DNA of 64,000 nt from assembly GCF_010560025.1 (NCBI RefSeq), contig NZ_SAIY01000002.1, forward strand, positions 62,001 to 126,000. Direction: 5' to 3'. Source of the DNA: Verrucosispora sioxanthis (GTDB lineage Bacteria > Actinomycetota > Actinomycetes > Mycobacteriales > Micromonosporaceae). A model generated the notes under the pieces. That model was not told where the DNA came from. It worked only from the letters and a program-made list of their open reading frames with translations, and did not search any database. Shown piece by piece: positions 26,965 to 36,265 of the stretch (position 1 is the stretch's first letter; every line of letters begins with the position of its first letter). The position numbers were made by a program, and so were the translations under genes.

Positions 26965-28800
26965 GTGAGCAGCCGCGCACCCATCGCCTCCACCGACGAC
27001 GTGGCCACGCAGGCGGATCACCCCCTTGCCCGGGTACGCCGGCTGCGGCTCACCCGGTGGGGCCGGACGTTCGCCCGGCATCGGATCGACCTGCTGATCG
27101 GGCTGTTCTTCGCGGCGCTGGCCAGCGCACTCACCCACCGGCTCTGGGCCGACCCGACCGGTCTGGTGCTCGCGCTCAACCCCGAGGACCAGGTGCTCTA
27201 CGAGTGGTTCCTGGCCGTCGACGCGCGGGCGCTGCTGGGCGACTTCGGCCTGTCCACCGACCGGCTGAACGCGCCCGACGGGGTCAACCTGATGGCCAAC
27301 ACGTCGGTCATCGCCCTGGGTGTGCTGTTCGCCCCGGTCACCCTGCTGTTCGGCGCTCCGGTCACCTTCGCCCTGCTGGTGACGCTCAACCTCGCCGGCA
27401 CCGCCACCGCCTGGTACCTCCTGTTCAGTCGTACGCTGCGGGCCCGCCGGGCCGCCGCGACGCTGGGCGGTGCGCTGTGCGGCCTCGCCCCGGGCATGGT
27501 GTCCCAGAGCAACAGCCACCTGCACATGACGGCGCAGTGGCTGCTACCGGTCATCGTCTGGCTGGTCGTACGCCTGCTGCGGGCCGCCGAGCCCGTTGCT
27601 GGAGCAGCGGGCGGGCCCGACCGACGCCGGCTGACCACCTCCGCGCTCGGCTTGGCCGCCGTCGTCTCCGTCCAGGTGTTCATCGGCGAGGAGGTGCTGT
27701 TCCTCGCTGCGCTCACCCTGCTGGTGATGGCGGTGACGATGGTCGTCGCGGACCGTGACCTGGCCCGCCGGGCGCTGCCCGCCTTCACCGGCGCGATGGC
27801 CCTTGCCACCGGTGCGGCCCTGCTGGTGCTCGCCCGGCCGCTGTGGTTCCAGTTCGCCGGTCCGCTCGGCGTCGCCGACGGCATGTTCAGCCCGCACTAC
27901 TTCTCCGCCGATCTGCGCAGCTGGTGGGCGGTCTCACCGCTGTCCCTGGTCGGGAACGAGCGGGCCGCCCGGCTGAGCACCGGCCCGGCCGAGTACAACA
28001 CCTTCCTGGGCTGGCCGCTGCTGGTGGTCACCGTCGGCTGCGTTGTCTGGCTGGGGCGCCGTCCACTGGTGCTGGCCTGCGCCACCGGCATTCTCGTGAT
28101 GGGTGCGCTGTCGCTCGGTCCCGAGGTGGTCTTCGACGGCACAGGCACCGGTCTGCCCGGGCCGTACGCGCTGCTCGGCGGCCTGCCGGTGGTCGACGGC
28201 GCGCTGCCGATGCGGTTCGCCCTGGCCGTACCGCCGCTGATCGCGACGCTGCTGGTGCTGGCGGTCGACCGGGCACTGCGCGGCACGGGCCGGGTCCGCC
28301 GCCTGACGCTGGTCGCGGTCGCCGTGGCGGTGGTACCGCTGATCCCGGCACCGTTGCCCACCGCGCACCGACCGCCGGTGCCCGAGTTCGTCACCGCCGG
28401 CCACTGGCGAACGTGTGTCGAGCCGGGCGGCGTCCTGGTACCGGTGCCACTGGCCACGCCCAAGCAACCCTGGCCGATGCAGTGGGCGACCGCCGCCGAC
28501 GCCGAGTTCAGCATGCCGCAGGGATTCTTCATCGGCCCGCACGGCCGAGGCGGCAGCGCCGCGATGGGCGTCGCCCCGCGCCCCACCTCCGCCCTGCTGG
28601 CCGAGGTGGCCCGCAGCGGCCTCCGGCCGGTCGTCGGCGACGAGCAGCGCCGTCGCGCGGCGGCGGACGTCGAACACTGGGGTGCCTCGTGCGTGGTGCT
28701 GGCCGCCGACACCGCGCACTCCGACAGCCTGCGACTGACGGTGGAGGCGCTCTACGGCCCGGCGACCCGACTCAGCGACGCCTGGTACTGGCGGGTCTGA
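26965..28800 (+). CDS. Large polytopic membrane protein, GT-C glycosyltransferase-like
   Basis: The 611-residue protein starts at GTG 26965 and has about 11–12 hydrophobic segments. Short acidic loops such as LNPEDQVLYEWF (first extracytoplasmic loop) and a mixed ~130-residue C-terminal soluble part follow. Its layout resembles actinobacterial GT-C type membrane proteins that use polyprenyl-linked sugars. No unambiguous catalytic motif lets me name a substrate, so the family call is tentative. It converges on an NADH dehydrogenase-like gene, with a terminator between them. Confidence 0.72.
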   Translation: MSSRAPIASTDDVATQADHPLARVRRLRLTRWGRTFARHRIDLLIGLFFAALASALTHRLWADPTGLVLALNPEDQVLYEWFLAVDARALLGDFGLSTDRLNAPDGVNLMANTSVIALGVLFAPVTLLFGAPVTFALLVTLNLAGTATAWYLLFSRTLRARRAAATLGGALCGLAPGMVSQSNSHLHMTAQWLLPVIVWLVVRLLRAAEPVAGAAGGPDRRRLTTSALGLAAVVSVQVFIGEEVLFLAALTLLVMAVTMVVADRDLARRALPAFTGAMALATGAALLVLARPLWFQFAGPLGVADGMFSPHYFSADLRSWWAVSPLSLVGNERAARLSTGPAEYNTFLGWPLLVVTVGCVVWLGRRPLVLACATGILVMGALSLGPEVVFDGTGTGLPGPYALLGGLPVVDGALPMRFALAVPPLIATLLVLAVDRALRGTGRVRRLTLVAVAVAVVPLIPAPLPTAHRPPVPEFVTAGHWRTCVEPGGVLVPVPLATPKQPWPMQWATAADAEFSMPQGFFIGPHGRGGSAAMGVAPRPTSALLAEVARSGLRPVVGDEQRRRAAADVEHWGASCVVLAADTAHSDSLRLTVEALYGPATRLSDAWYWRV

Positions 28801-28801
28801 G

Positions 28802-28830
28802 CGCGTGGGGCGCCGATGGCGCCCCACGCG
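28802..28830. terminator. Bidirectional terminator
   Basis: A perfect 13-bp stem (CGCGTGGGGCGCC and its complement) with a GAT loop starts one base after one stop codon and ends four bases before the convergent one. Confidence 0.82.
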
Positions 28831-28834
28831 GGAC

Positions 28835-30169
28835 TCACACCTTCGCCTGTGGCTGGGACGCCTCGGCGAACTCCTCGCGCGGGTCGTGCAGCTGGCCGAG
28901 GGCCACCACCTCACGCTTGAGCACGAACGCCAGCGTCCAGTCGACCACCACCCGGACCTTCCGGTTGAGCGACGGGATCCGGCTCATGTGGTACGTCCGG
29001 TGCATGAACCACGCCGGCCAACCGGTCATCTTGATCCCGTAGACCTGGGCGACACCCTTGTGCAGGCCGAGGCTCGCCACGCTGCCGGCGTGCTTGTGCT
29101 TGTAGGGGACCGGCTCGCGGCCCCGGAGCACGGTGACGATGTTGTCGGCCATCCGCTGGGCCTGGCGTACCGCGTGCTGGGCGCTCGGCGAGCAGTAGTT
29201 GCCCGGCGGCTTGGTCAGGTCCGGTACGGCGGCACAGTCGCCGGCGCTCCAGGCGCCCTCCACCACGCGGTCACCGTCGACCACCTGGAGCGTCGGCAGG
29301 CAGGTGACCCGGCGCCGCTCCTCGCGGGGGAAGTCGGTCGCGTCCAGCATCGGTGACGGCTTCACCCCGGCGGTCCAGACGATGGTGTCCGCGCTGAAGC
29401 TGTCCCCGTCGGAGAGCTTGACCACCCCGTCGACGCACGACTCCAGCCGGGTGTCGAGCCGGATGTCCATGTCCCGCTTCAGCAGCTGCTGCACCGTGTA
29501 GGCGCCCATGTCCCGGTCGACCTCCGGCAGCACCCGCTGGGTGGCCTCGACCAGTACCCACCGCATGTCCGACGTGTTCAGCTCCGGGTAGTACTTCAGC
29601 GCGTGCCGGGCCATGTCCTCCATCTCGGCCAACGCCTCGATGCCGGCGTACCCGCCACCGACGAAGACGAAGGTCAGCGCCCGGCGGCGTACCTCGGGGT
29701 CGGTCGTGGCGGCAGCCACGTCCAGCTGTTCGAGCACGTGGTTGCGCAGGAAGATGGCCTCACCGATGGTCTTGAAGCCGATGCCGTGCTCGTGCAGGCC
29801 GGGGATCGGCAGGGTCCGGGAGACCGAGCCGGGGGCGACCACCACGTGGTCGTAGGTGATCTCGCGAGGCGGGCCGATGATCGGCTGCACCGTTGCGGTC
29901 TTACTCGCGTGGTCGATCCGGGTGACCGCACCGGCCACCACCTTGCACCGGCGCAACTCCCGACGCAGCGGCACCACGGAGTGCCGTGGGGAGATGTTCC
30001 CCGCCGAAGCCTCGGGCAGGAACGGCTGGTACGTCATGTGCGGCTGGGGGTCGACGACGACGACCTCAGCCTCCCGGGAACTCAGCTTCTTCGACAGGCG
30101 CAGCGCCGCGTAGAGACCGACGTGCCCGGCACCCACCACAAGGATCCGCTTCGGATTCACGCCTACCAT
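28835..30169 (-). CDS. NADH dehydrogenase-like flavoprotein (type II NDH family)
   Basis: The 444-residue protein has two Rossmann motifs: VVGAGHVGLYAALRL (FAD, N-terminus) and FVFVGGGYAGIEALAE (NADH, near residue 165). The flavin-proximal WSAGDCAAV lies near 310. The hydrophobic and basic C-terminus could hold it at the membrane, as in type II NADH:quinone oxidoreductases. It could also serve another pyridine-nucleotide disulphide-oxidoreductase role. The ATG at 30169 is the chosen start, and a GTG three codons later is an alternative. Confidence 0.85.
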   Translation of the reverse strand: MVGVNPKRILVVGAGHVGLYAALRLSKKLSSREAEVVVVDPQPHMTYQPFLPEASAGNISPRHSVVPLRRELRRCKVVAGAVTRIDHASKTATVQPIIGPPREITYDHVVVAPGSVSRTLPIPGLHEHGIGFKTIGEAIFLRNHVLEQLDVAAATTDPEVRRRALTFVFVGGGYAGIEALAEMEDMARHALKYYPELNTSDMRWVLVEATQRVLPEVDRDMGAYTVQQLLKRDMDIRLDTRLESCVDGVVKLSDGDSFSADTIVWTAGVKPSPMLDATDFPREERRRVTCLPTLQVVDGDRVVEGAWSAGDCAAVPDLTKPPGNYCSPSAQHAVRQAQRMADNIVTVLRGREPVPYKHKHAGSVASLGLHKGVAQVYGIKMTGWPAWFMHRTYHMSRIPSLNRKVRVVVDWTLAFVLKREVVALGQLHDPREEFAEASQPQAKV

Positions 30170-30315
30170 CTTTCCCCCACCGACAGCGGTAATCCCGGGT
30201 GCGGCCCCGTTCTGTGACCGAGCACAAGGCGGCTGTGACGCCGGTAACGGCGGCCACCGTCGCCACCGCCGACGCGGCAACACCCCCGGTCACCCGAGCC
30301 CCGACGGCCCCTGGT

Positions 30316-30879
30316 TCACCTGCGTCGCAGCAGCCCGGCCAGCAACGCCGTCACTCCGACGGCAAGCAGCAGACCGGCCACCGTCACCGCCTGCCAACCG
30401 CCTTCGGCGGCCCGGACACCGGCGAGTTCGAGCAGCAGCACGCCGAGCACGGACGTGGCGAGCAACACTCCCGCGGCTCGGGTGAGCCAACGCACTATCA
30501 CGTCCGGATCCACCACGGCGTCGTACGGCAGCACCGCCACCAGCGCGCAGAGCGTGTGGGTCAGGTAGAGCGCCACGGCCACCGCCATCAGTCGCCACAA
30601 CGCGATCGGCCGGTTGTACCCGTCGGTGGCGAGCAACCACCCGCCGACCGTGACCAACGCGACGAAGGTCGGCCAGAGCCGGCGCGGCGCCACCGCCGGC
30701 AGCACCGCGACCGCCACCAACGGCCCCAGTGCCCGCCCGACCACGACCTCGGCGGGGTACGCGAGCAGCAACCCCACCAGGGTGCTGAGGAAGATCCCCA
30801 CCCGGACCAGTACCGGAGTGAGGGAGATCCGCGCCGCGGCCGTGCGCACCGCCCGGACCCGCCCGATGACCGACTCCAT
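30316..30879 (-). CDS. Multi-pass membrane protein at the end of the MoxR/DUF58 operon
   Basis: The 187-residue protein has five or six transmembrane helices with short loops and no recognised domain. The ATG at 30879 follows GAGAGG by 11 bases, and a GTG one codon earlier has better spacing. The neighbouring DUF58 frame ends at 30938, about 58 bases upstream. It is the last gene of a run of same-strand genes from 34654 and probably belongs with them functionally. Confidence 0.7.
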   Translation of the reverse strand: MESVIGRVRAVRTAAARISLTPVLVRVGIFLSTLVGLLLAYPAEVVVGRALGPLVAVAVLPAVAPRRLWPTFVALVTVGGWLLATDGYNRPIALWRLMAVAVALYLTHTLCALVAVLPYDAVVDPDVIVRWLTRAAGVLLATSVLGVLLLELAGVRAAEGGWQAVTVAGLLLAVGVTALLAGLLRRR

Positions 30880-30937
30880 CACCGAGCTGACCTCTCGCTC
30901 GCGACTGCGGGACTCCGCTGCGCTGCGTTCCTCGCGC

Positions 30938-32329
30938 TCACCGGCCACCCACCCGGGGGGCGGTGGCGAGCCTCGCCACGTCACGCAGCACCTGGTCGAG
31001 ACTGCCGGTGCCGGCCCACGGCACCACCGGCACCCCGTGCTCGCGCAACTGCGCGATCATCGTGTCCCGGTCCAGCCGCCACAGCCGGTACGCCACCTCG
31101 ACCCAGCCCCGGTCCTGCGGTGGTGACAGGTCCGCCGGAAGCGTGTCGACGGCCACCACGAACCGTCCCGAACGGGCCAACCGGGCAAGCATCTGCGCCG
31201 ACCGCTCCTCCAACAGCGGGGTGAGCACCACCACCAGCGCGTCCGCGGAGAGCAGTTGGGGACCGAACACATGGTCGTACGGCTCGTGCGGGGAGGACTG
31301 GGCCTTGACGTCCAACAGCCACTCCAGCACGGTCAGGTACTGCCGTCGCCCGGTGGCCGGACGCAGCCGCCGGGCACTCGGGCCGTACTCCAGCAGTGCC
31401 ACCCGGTCACCCCGGTGCAGGTAGTGCTCGGCGATCGCGGCGGCCGCCCGGACCGTGGTGTCCAGCACCGACGCGGTACCGGTGACCCCGCCGGAGCGAC
31501 CCGCCTCGGCCAGCACGTCGAGCAGCACGACCACCTCGGCGTCCCGGTCGGACAGGGTGGCCGCCACGTGCAGTTGCCGGGCCCGCAGCGACACCCGCCA
31601 GTCGATGCGGCGCAGCCGGTCACCCGGTGCGAAGACCCGCACCCCGGCGAGTTCGCCCCCCTCGCCGGGACGACGCGAGTGATGCGCCCCGACCAGGCCG
31701 GCGGCCCGGGGCATCACCTCGACCGCCTCGAACGGCTCGGTCTTCGGGTACACCTTGGACCGGACCGGTTCGACGACCACCGCGCGCGAGATCAGCAGGC
31801 CCTGCGCGGCGGCGACCCGGGCGCCCGCCGGGCCCAGCGGATGCCGACCCCACCGCAGCGCGGTACCGGCCAGTTCCAGGTCGATGGCGGTGTCCGGGGC
31901 TACCGACGTGACGAACGGACGGTCCGCCACGGTCGGCCGACCGGCACCGGCGGGCCGGCCGGTGCCGACGACCGCGCTGCCGGCGAGGCCCGCCCGTTCG
32001 ACCCGCAGCCACGGTGAGACGCGGGTACGCAGCACCGCCACGTCGTAGGAGACCGCACCCGGGTTGCCGACGGTGACCGTCCCGGTCATGGCACCGCCTT
32101 CCACCAGGGGATCCTCGTCGGCGCTGAGCCACACCCGGGGCAGGTCGACGGGTCGGCGTCGCAAGGCGTACGCGGTGCCGAGGGCGAACGGCACGGCCAG
32201 CACGATCAGATCCACCCGCCCCAGCACCACCGCGGCGATCAGGAGCAGGCCGGTGAGCAGCACCGCCCGGCCGAACGCCCAGGTGGGCATCCAGTTGGTC
32301 GGTGCCGACTGCTCGCTCCGCTCGCTCAC
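30938..32329 (-). CDS. DUF58 domain protein
   Basis: The 463-residue protein begins with two hydrophobic segments and an extracytoplasmic-looking part. The DUF58 core includes GDRLRRIDWRVSLRARQLHV near residue 235 and a vWA-like VVVLLDVLAEAG strand. DUF58 proteins travel with MoxR ATPases and are thought to be their partners in assembling or activating complexes. Six bases separate its start from the MoxR stop, which supports co-transcription. Confidence 0.87.
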   Translation of the reverse strand: MSERSEQSAPTNWMPTWAFGRAVLLTGLLLIAAVVLGRVDLIVLAVPFALGTAYALRRRPVDLPRVWLSADEDPLVEGGAMTGTVTVGNPGAVSYDVAVLRTRVSPWLRVERAGLAGSAVVGTGRPAGAGRPTVADRPFVTSVAPDTAIDLELAGTALRWGRHPLGPAGARVAAAQGLLISRAVVVEPVRSKVYPKTEPFEAVEVMPRAAGLVGAHHSRRPGEGGELAGVRVFAPGDRLRRIDWRVSLRARQLHVAATLSDRDAEVVVLLDVLAEAGRSGGVTGTASVLDTTVRAAAAIAEHYLHRGDRVALLEYGPSARRLRPATGRRQYLTVLEWLLDVKAQSSPHEPYDHVFGPQLLSADALVVVLTPLLEERSAQMLARLARSGRFVVAVDTLPADLSPPQDRGWVEVAYRLWRLDRDTMIAQLREHGVPVVPWAGTGSLDQVLRDVARLATAPRVGGR

Positions 32330-32334
32330 GCCGG

Positions 32335-33342
32335 TCAGTCTCCCGGCCGACCGGCGGCGTAGCTGGGCAGTGCGCCACTGGCCGGCGCCGGGGTGCCGTC
32401 GAGGACCTCACCGACCACGAAGGACGGATCGACACGGCGCAGCCACATCTCCGGCCGCAGCGTGATCCGGTGTGCCAGCGCCGGGGCCGCGACGTCCTTG
32501 ACGTCCTCGGGCACCACGTAGTCCCGCCCGGAGAGCACCGCCCGTACCCGGGACAGCAGCAGCAGGGCCAGCGATCCGCGCGGCGACGCGCCGACCAGCA
32601 CCGACGGATGCTCGCGGGTGGCCGCGGTCAGCGCCACGATGTACCGGCCCACCGAGTCCTCGACCACGACGTCCTCCAACGCCGCCTGCATGGCGCGCAG
32701 GGTGCCGGCGTCGACCACCGGCTTGATGTCGGCCTCCTCCCGGCGGCGCGCCATCCGCCGACGCAGCACCTCCCACTCCTCGTCCTGCGCCGGGTAACCG
32801 AACGACACCCGCAGCAGGAACCGGTCCAGCTGCGCCTCCGGCAACGGATAGGTGCCCTCGTACTCGATGGGATTGGCGGTGGCCAGCACGTGGAACGGTT
32901 CGTCGAGCCGGTACGTCACGCCCTCCACCGAGACCTGCTTCTCCTGCATCGCCTCCAGCAGGGCCGACTGGGTCTTCGGCGGGGTCCGGTTGATCTCGTC
33001 GGCGAGCAGCAGGTTGGTGAAGACCGGCCCGGCCCGGAAGGTGAAGTCACCGCTGCGCTGGTCGTAGAGGAAGGAGCCGGTGACGTCGGCGGGCAGCAGG
33101 TCGGGGGTGAACTGCAGACGCCGGAAGTCCAGGCCCAGCGCCTGGGCGAAGGACCGCGCGGTGAGCGTCTTGCCCAACCCCGGCAGGTCCTCCAGCAGCA
33201 CGTGGCCGCCGGCGAGGATGCCGGCCAGCACCAGCTCCAGGGCGTCCCGTTTGCCGACCACGACCTGGCCCACCGCGTCCAGCACGGCCCGGGCGAGGCG
33301 ACCTACCTCGGTGGGGGGCATCGTCCGGCCGACGTCGTTCAT
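32335..33342 (-). CDS. MoxR-type AAA+ ATPase
   Basis: The 335-residue protein has Walker A LEDLPGLGKT near residue 50, Walker B NLLLADEINR near 112 and a sensor region ATANPIEYEG. This is the MoxR lineage of AAA+ chaperone-like ATPases. Its stop lies beside the DUF58 start, and its ATG overlaps the end of the next upstream gene by one base. It is the likely energy-using partner of the DUF58 and DUF4129 proteins. Confidence 0.9.
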   Translation of the reverse strand: MNDVGRTMPPTEVGRLARAVLDAVGQVVVGKRDALELVLAGILAGGHVLLEDLPGLGKTLTARSFAQALGLDFRRLQFTPDLLPADVTGSFLYDQRSGDFTFRAGPVFTNLLLADEINRTPPKTQSALLEAMQEKQVSVEGVTYRLDEPFHVLATANPIEYEGTYPLPEAQLDRFLLRVSFGYPAQDEEWEVLRRRMARRREEADIKPVVDAGTLRAMQAALEDVVVEDSVGRYIVALTAATREHPSVLVGASPRGSLALLLLSRVRAVLSGRDYVVPEDVKDVAAPALAHRITLRPEMWLRRVDPSFVVGEVLDGTPAPASGALPSYAAGRPGD

Positions 33343-33929
33343 CAGATCTTCTCCAGTTCGGCGACGATCGCCGCGAGGTCGCGCGGCGAAGGGGTGCGGC
33401 GGGGTGTGGTCTCCAGGAACGTCGACAGGCGGTCACCCAACAGGGCGCGGGCCCGGGTCGGATCGGACTCGCGGGTGACGCCGTACTTCAGGCGCATCCG
33501 CTCGTCCGCCAGCTCGGCCAACCGGGGCAGGATCATCGTGGTGAACCGTTCGGGACTCGTCTTGGACCACTCCAGAGGTGTCGCCCAACCGTTGACCGCC
33601 ACCCGCAGCGCGTCCCGCGCGTCCCAGTTGTAGGTGCCGGGTTCCTCGCCGCCCCGCGACGACGAACCCGCCTGGCCGGACTTCGCCGGTGGCGCGAGAG
33701 TGGCGACGATCCGGCGTACCACCAGCAGCGCGACCACGGCGGTGACCAGCACCAGCAACGAGACCCGCAGCCCGACCGCGCGCAGTCCGGCGACGGCGAC
33801 CACGGTCACCGCCACGGTGACACCGAGCAGGCCGGCGACGGTACGCGCCCGCCCGCCCCGGCGTCGCTCGGACTGGGCCGGCCGCTCCTCGGAGAAGCTG
33901 AGCAGGTCGTCGATACTCGTGCTGCTCAC
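33342..33929 (-). CDS. Membrane protein of the MoxR/DUF58 cluster
   Basis: The 195-residue protein has two transmembrane helices (about residues 29–75), then a soluble domain with NWDARDALRVAVNGWATP and a TSPERFTTMILPRLAELADERM helix. I do not recognise a named domain. It is compact with its neighbours: its start overlaps the stop of the DUF4129 gene and its stop touches the MoxR ATG. Confidence 0.75.
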   Translation of the reverse strand: MSSTSIDDLLSFSEERPAQSERRRGGRARTVAGLLGVTVAVTVVAVAGLRAVGLRVSLLVLVTAVVALLVVRRIVATLAPPAKSGQAGSSSRGGEEPGTYNWDARDALRVAVNGWATPLEWSKTSPERFTTMILPRLAELADERMRLKYGVTRESDPTRARALLGDRLSTFLETTPRRTPSPRDLAAIVAELEKI

Positions 33930-34654
33930 ACCGGCTCACCCCCGGCCAGTGCGGTCAGTTCGCCACGCAGCCGGCGCAGGGCCACCCGGGCCTGGTCCCG
34001 GGTCCGTTCGTCCACCGGACGGGTGGCGTACCGGGCCTCGCGGTAGACGTTCGCGAACCCGGCCAGCACGTCGGCGCTCACGATCGCCGGCACGCCGGTG
34101 GACGGATCACCGGCGAGCAGCCGGGTGACCAGGTCGGTGGGAGTGTCACCGGTCAGTCGGGGCACCCCGGCGACGGCGGCGGCCTCTTCGAGCCGTACCC
34201 AGCAGGCGATCACCGCGGTCCGTGGGTCGGTGGCCTCATCGTCCAGGTCCACCAGGCCGGCGTCGACGGCGGCCACCACCTCCGCGGCGGTGCCCTCGGC
34301 ACTGCGCCGGGTCGGCTGCCCGGGAAGTGCCCGGGTGACCCGCCGCGCCACCCCCCGCGCCACGGTCCACAGCAGATAGCTGAGGGCGGCGAGCAGTGCC
34401 AGCCCGAGCACCGCCACCGCCACCGTGCCGAGCCAGGACGGAATCCGGGTACGGGTCTCCTCGGCGGCCTCGCGCGGTTCGGCCGGGATCGACGGACGCG
34501 GCTCCCCGCTGGGGTACTCCAGCACGAAGGGGGCGTCCTTGACGGCGGGCGGTATCCGGCTCGCGCCGATCGACGAGTGCGCGGTGGCCAGGGTCACGGC
34601 GGCGAGCAGGGCAATCACCGCCGTCACCGGCCACCACCTGCGAAGCACGTCCAT
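33926..34654 (-). CDS. DUF4129 membrane protein
   Basis: The 242-residue protein has one N-terminal helix (residues 8–25) and a second near 77–97. The C-terminal DUF4129 domain has VIACWVRLEEAAAVAG and a LRRLRGELTAL end. DUF4129 proteins are regular members of MoxR clusters. The gene is the probable first member of this operon, and its stop overlaps the start of the following gene. Confidence 0.82.
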   Translation of the reverse strand: MDVLRRWWPVTAVIALLAAVTLATAHSSIGASRIPPAVKDAPFVLEYPSGEPRPSIPAEPREAAEETRTRIPSWLGTVAVAVLGLALLAALSYLLWTVARGVARRVTRALPGQPTRRSAEGTAAEVVAAVDAGLVDLDDEATDPRTAVIACWVRLEEAAAVAGVPRLTGDTPTDLVTRLLAGDPSTGVPAIVSADVLAGFANVYREARYATRPVDERTRDQARVALRRLRGELTALAGGEPV

Positions 34655-34662
34655 CGATTACC

Positions 34663-35403
34663 TCAGTCCACCCCGGCCAGTAGTTTCGCCCGGGCGAACA
34701 CGTCGTCCAGCATCTCTGGTGTCAACCGACCGGTGAAGGTGTTCTGCTGGCTGACGTGGTAGCAACCGAGCAGTTCCGGTCCGGTCGTGCCGGACCAGTG
34801 TGCCCCATGCCCGAACGGCGGTCGCGGGCTGGGCGGAGGGACGCCGTACCCGGCGCGTAACGCCGGCCACCACGCGGCCCAGGCGAAGGCGCCCAACGCC
34901 ACCACCACCCGCAGCGTCGGCCGGATCAGCTCGACCTCCCGGTGCAACCAGGGCGCGCAGGTGTCCCGCTCGCCCGGGGTGGGCTTGTTGTCCGGTGGGG
35001 CGCAGCGTACGGCGGCGAAGATCCGCGTGTCGCGCAGCGTCAGACCGTCGTCGGCGGCCACACTCGTCGGCTGGTTGGCCAGGCCGGCCCGGTGCAGGGC
35101 GGCGAAGAGCACGTCACCGGACCGGTCGCCGGTGAAGACCCGGCCGGTGCGGTTACCGCCGTGCGCGGCCGGGGCCAGCCCGAGGATGGCGATCCGGGCC
35201 GCCGGATCACCGAAGCCGGGCACCGGCCGCCCCCAGTACTCCTGATCGCGGAAGGCCGCCCGCCTGGTGCGGGCGACCTCCTCCCGCCAGTCGACCAAAC
35301 GGGGGCAGGCGAAACAGTCGGCGACGCCCGCGTCCAGGTCGGCCAGGTCCGTCGCGCGCGCGGCGCGGGCGACGATCTCGGTGGGAGTACGCGACTCAGC
35401 CAA
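34663..35403 (-). CDS. Family 5 (UdgB-type) uracil-DNA glycosylase
   Basis: The 246-residue protein has [11 protein letters not shown] cysteines for an iron–sulphur cluster near residues 28–31 and a [14 protein letters not shown] motif A near 76. [14 protein letters not shown] motif B lies near the C-terminus. The hydrophobic replacement for the catalytic Asp is characteristic of family 5 enzymes, which remove uracil and other deaminated bases from DNA. The chosen start is TTG 35403, which overlaps the hydrolase stop. Codon 182 is TTA (34858–34860), a rare codon here. Confidence 0.85.
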   Translation of the reverse strand: MAESRTPTEIVARAARATDLADLDAGVADCFACPRLVDWREEVARTRRAAFRDQEYWGRPVPGFGDPAARIAILGLAPAAHGGNRTGRVFTGDRSGDVLFAALHRAGLANQPTSVAADDGLTLRDTRIFAAVRCAPPDNKPTPGERDTCAPWLHREVELIRPTLRVVVALGAFAWAAWWPALRAGYGVPPPSPRPPFGHGAHWSGTTGPELLGCYHVSQQNTFTGRLTPEMLDDVFARAKLLAGVD

Positions 35404-36082
35404 GCTTTGCCCGGAAGAGTTCGAGGGTGCGTGCCCAGGCGCTGGTGGCGGCCCGCTGGTCGAACTTCTCCGGCCGGTCCTCGTTGAAGAAGGCGTGCGA
35501 GGTGCCCGGGTAGTCGTGCAGCTGGCAGGTGCCGCCGGAGTTCTCGATGGCCCGGCGTACCGCCTGCACACCCGGGTCCGCGGAGGTGCCGTCCGCCTCC
35601 GAGCAGTGCACCAGCGCGTCCTTGCCCGCGTAGTCGGTCCACTCGGTACGCATGCCCTCCCAGGGCAACCGGGGATAGAAGGCGGCGGTGGCGACGATCC
35701 GCTCGGAGAAGTTCGCCGCCCACAGCGCCAGGCTGGCCCCGGCGCAGAAGCCGGCGCAGCCCACCTTGCCGGTCACCTCGACGCGGCCGGCGAGGTAGTC
35801 GGCGGCGGCGGCGATCTCCTGTGCCGTCTCGTCCATCTGCGGCCCGTTGAGCAGCCGCCGGGGCTCACTAGGTTTCCCGGCTGGCTCACCGTGCCGGAAA
35901 TCGGGTGCGAGGGCGACGAAGCCCGCCTCGGCGAAGCGGTCCACCACCGACCTGATGTGCGGCACGAGGCCCCACCAGTCCTGGATAACGATCACTGCCG
36001 GGCTTGCCGCACCGGTGGCGGGTATCGCGAGATATCCCTCACCCGTGCCGCCATCACCACGGTAGGTCACCATCTCGCCCAT
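35396..36082 (-). CDS. Dienelactone hydrolase family protein
   Basis: The 228-residue alpha/beta hydrolase has the cysteine-nucleophile elbow [13 protein letters not shown] near residue 117 and a catalytic Asp region [23 protein letters not shown] carries the His near 200. Dienelactone hydrolases open cyclic esters, but many relatives have other carboxyesterase roles and the substrate is unknown. The 3' end overlaps the start of the glycosylase gene by eight bases. Confidence 0.86.
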   Translation of the reverse strand: MGEMVTYRGDGGTGEGYLAIPATGAASPAVIVIQDWWGLVPHIRSVVDRFAEAGFVALAPDFRHGEPAGKPSEPRRLLNGPQMDETAQEIAAAADYLAGRVEVTGKVGCAGFCAGASLALWAANFSERIVATAAFYPRLPWEGMRTEWTDYAGKDALVHCSEADGTSADPGVQAVRRAIENSGGTCQLHDYPGTSHAFFNEDRPEKFDQRAATSAWARTLELFRAKLG

Positions 36083-36195
36083 CGGCCCGTCCTCCTAGCG
36101 GTCAGTCATCGTTGGCTGGTCGCCCAGTGGTCCTACGTGCGGGTAGCCTGCCACGCGGTGACCACCGCCGGGAAGATGCCGGAACAGTGGCATTC

Positions 36196-36265
36196 ACCTC
36201 CTGTTCGCGCTGGCGCCGACACCTCCTGTTCGCGCTAGCGCCGATACCTCCCGTTCGCGTTTGCC
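36196..36265. repeat. Three tandem ~25-bp units at the end of ppx
   Basis: ACCTCCTGTTCGCGCTGGCG occurs at 36196, again with one change at 36221, and in diverged form at 36246. The third unit encodes the last residues of ppx (ANGRYRR), and the TAG stop falls in the second unit. The array extends the gene's 3' end outward. Confidence 0.7.
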
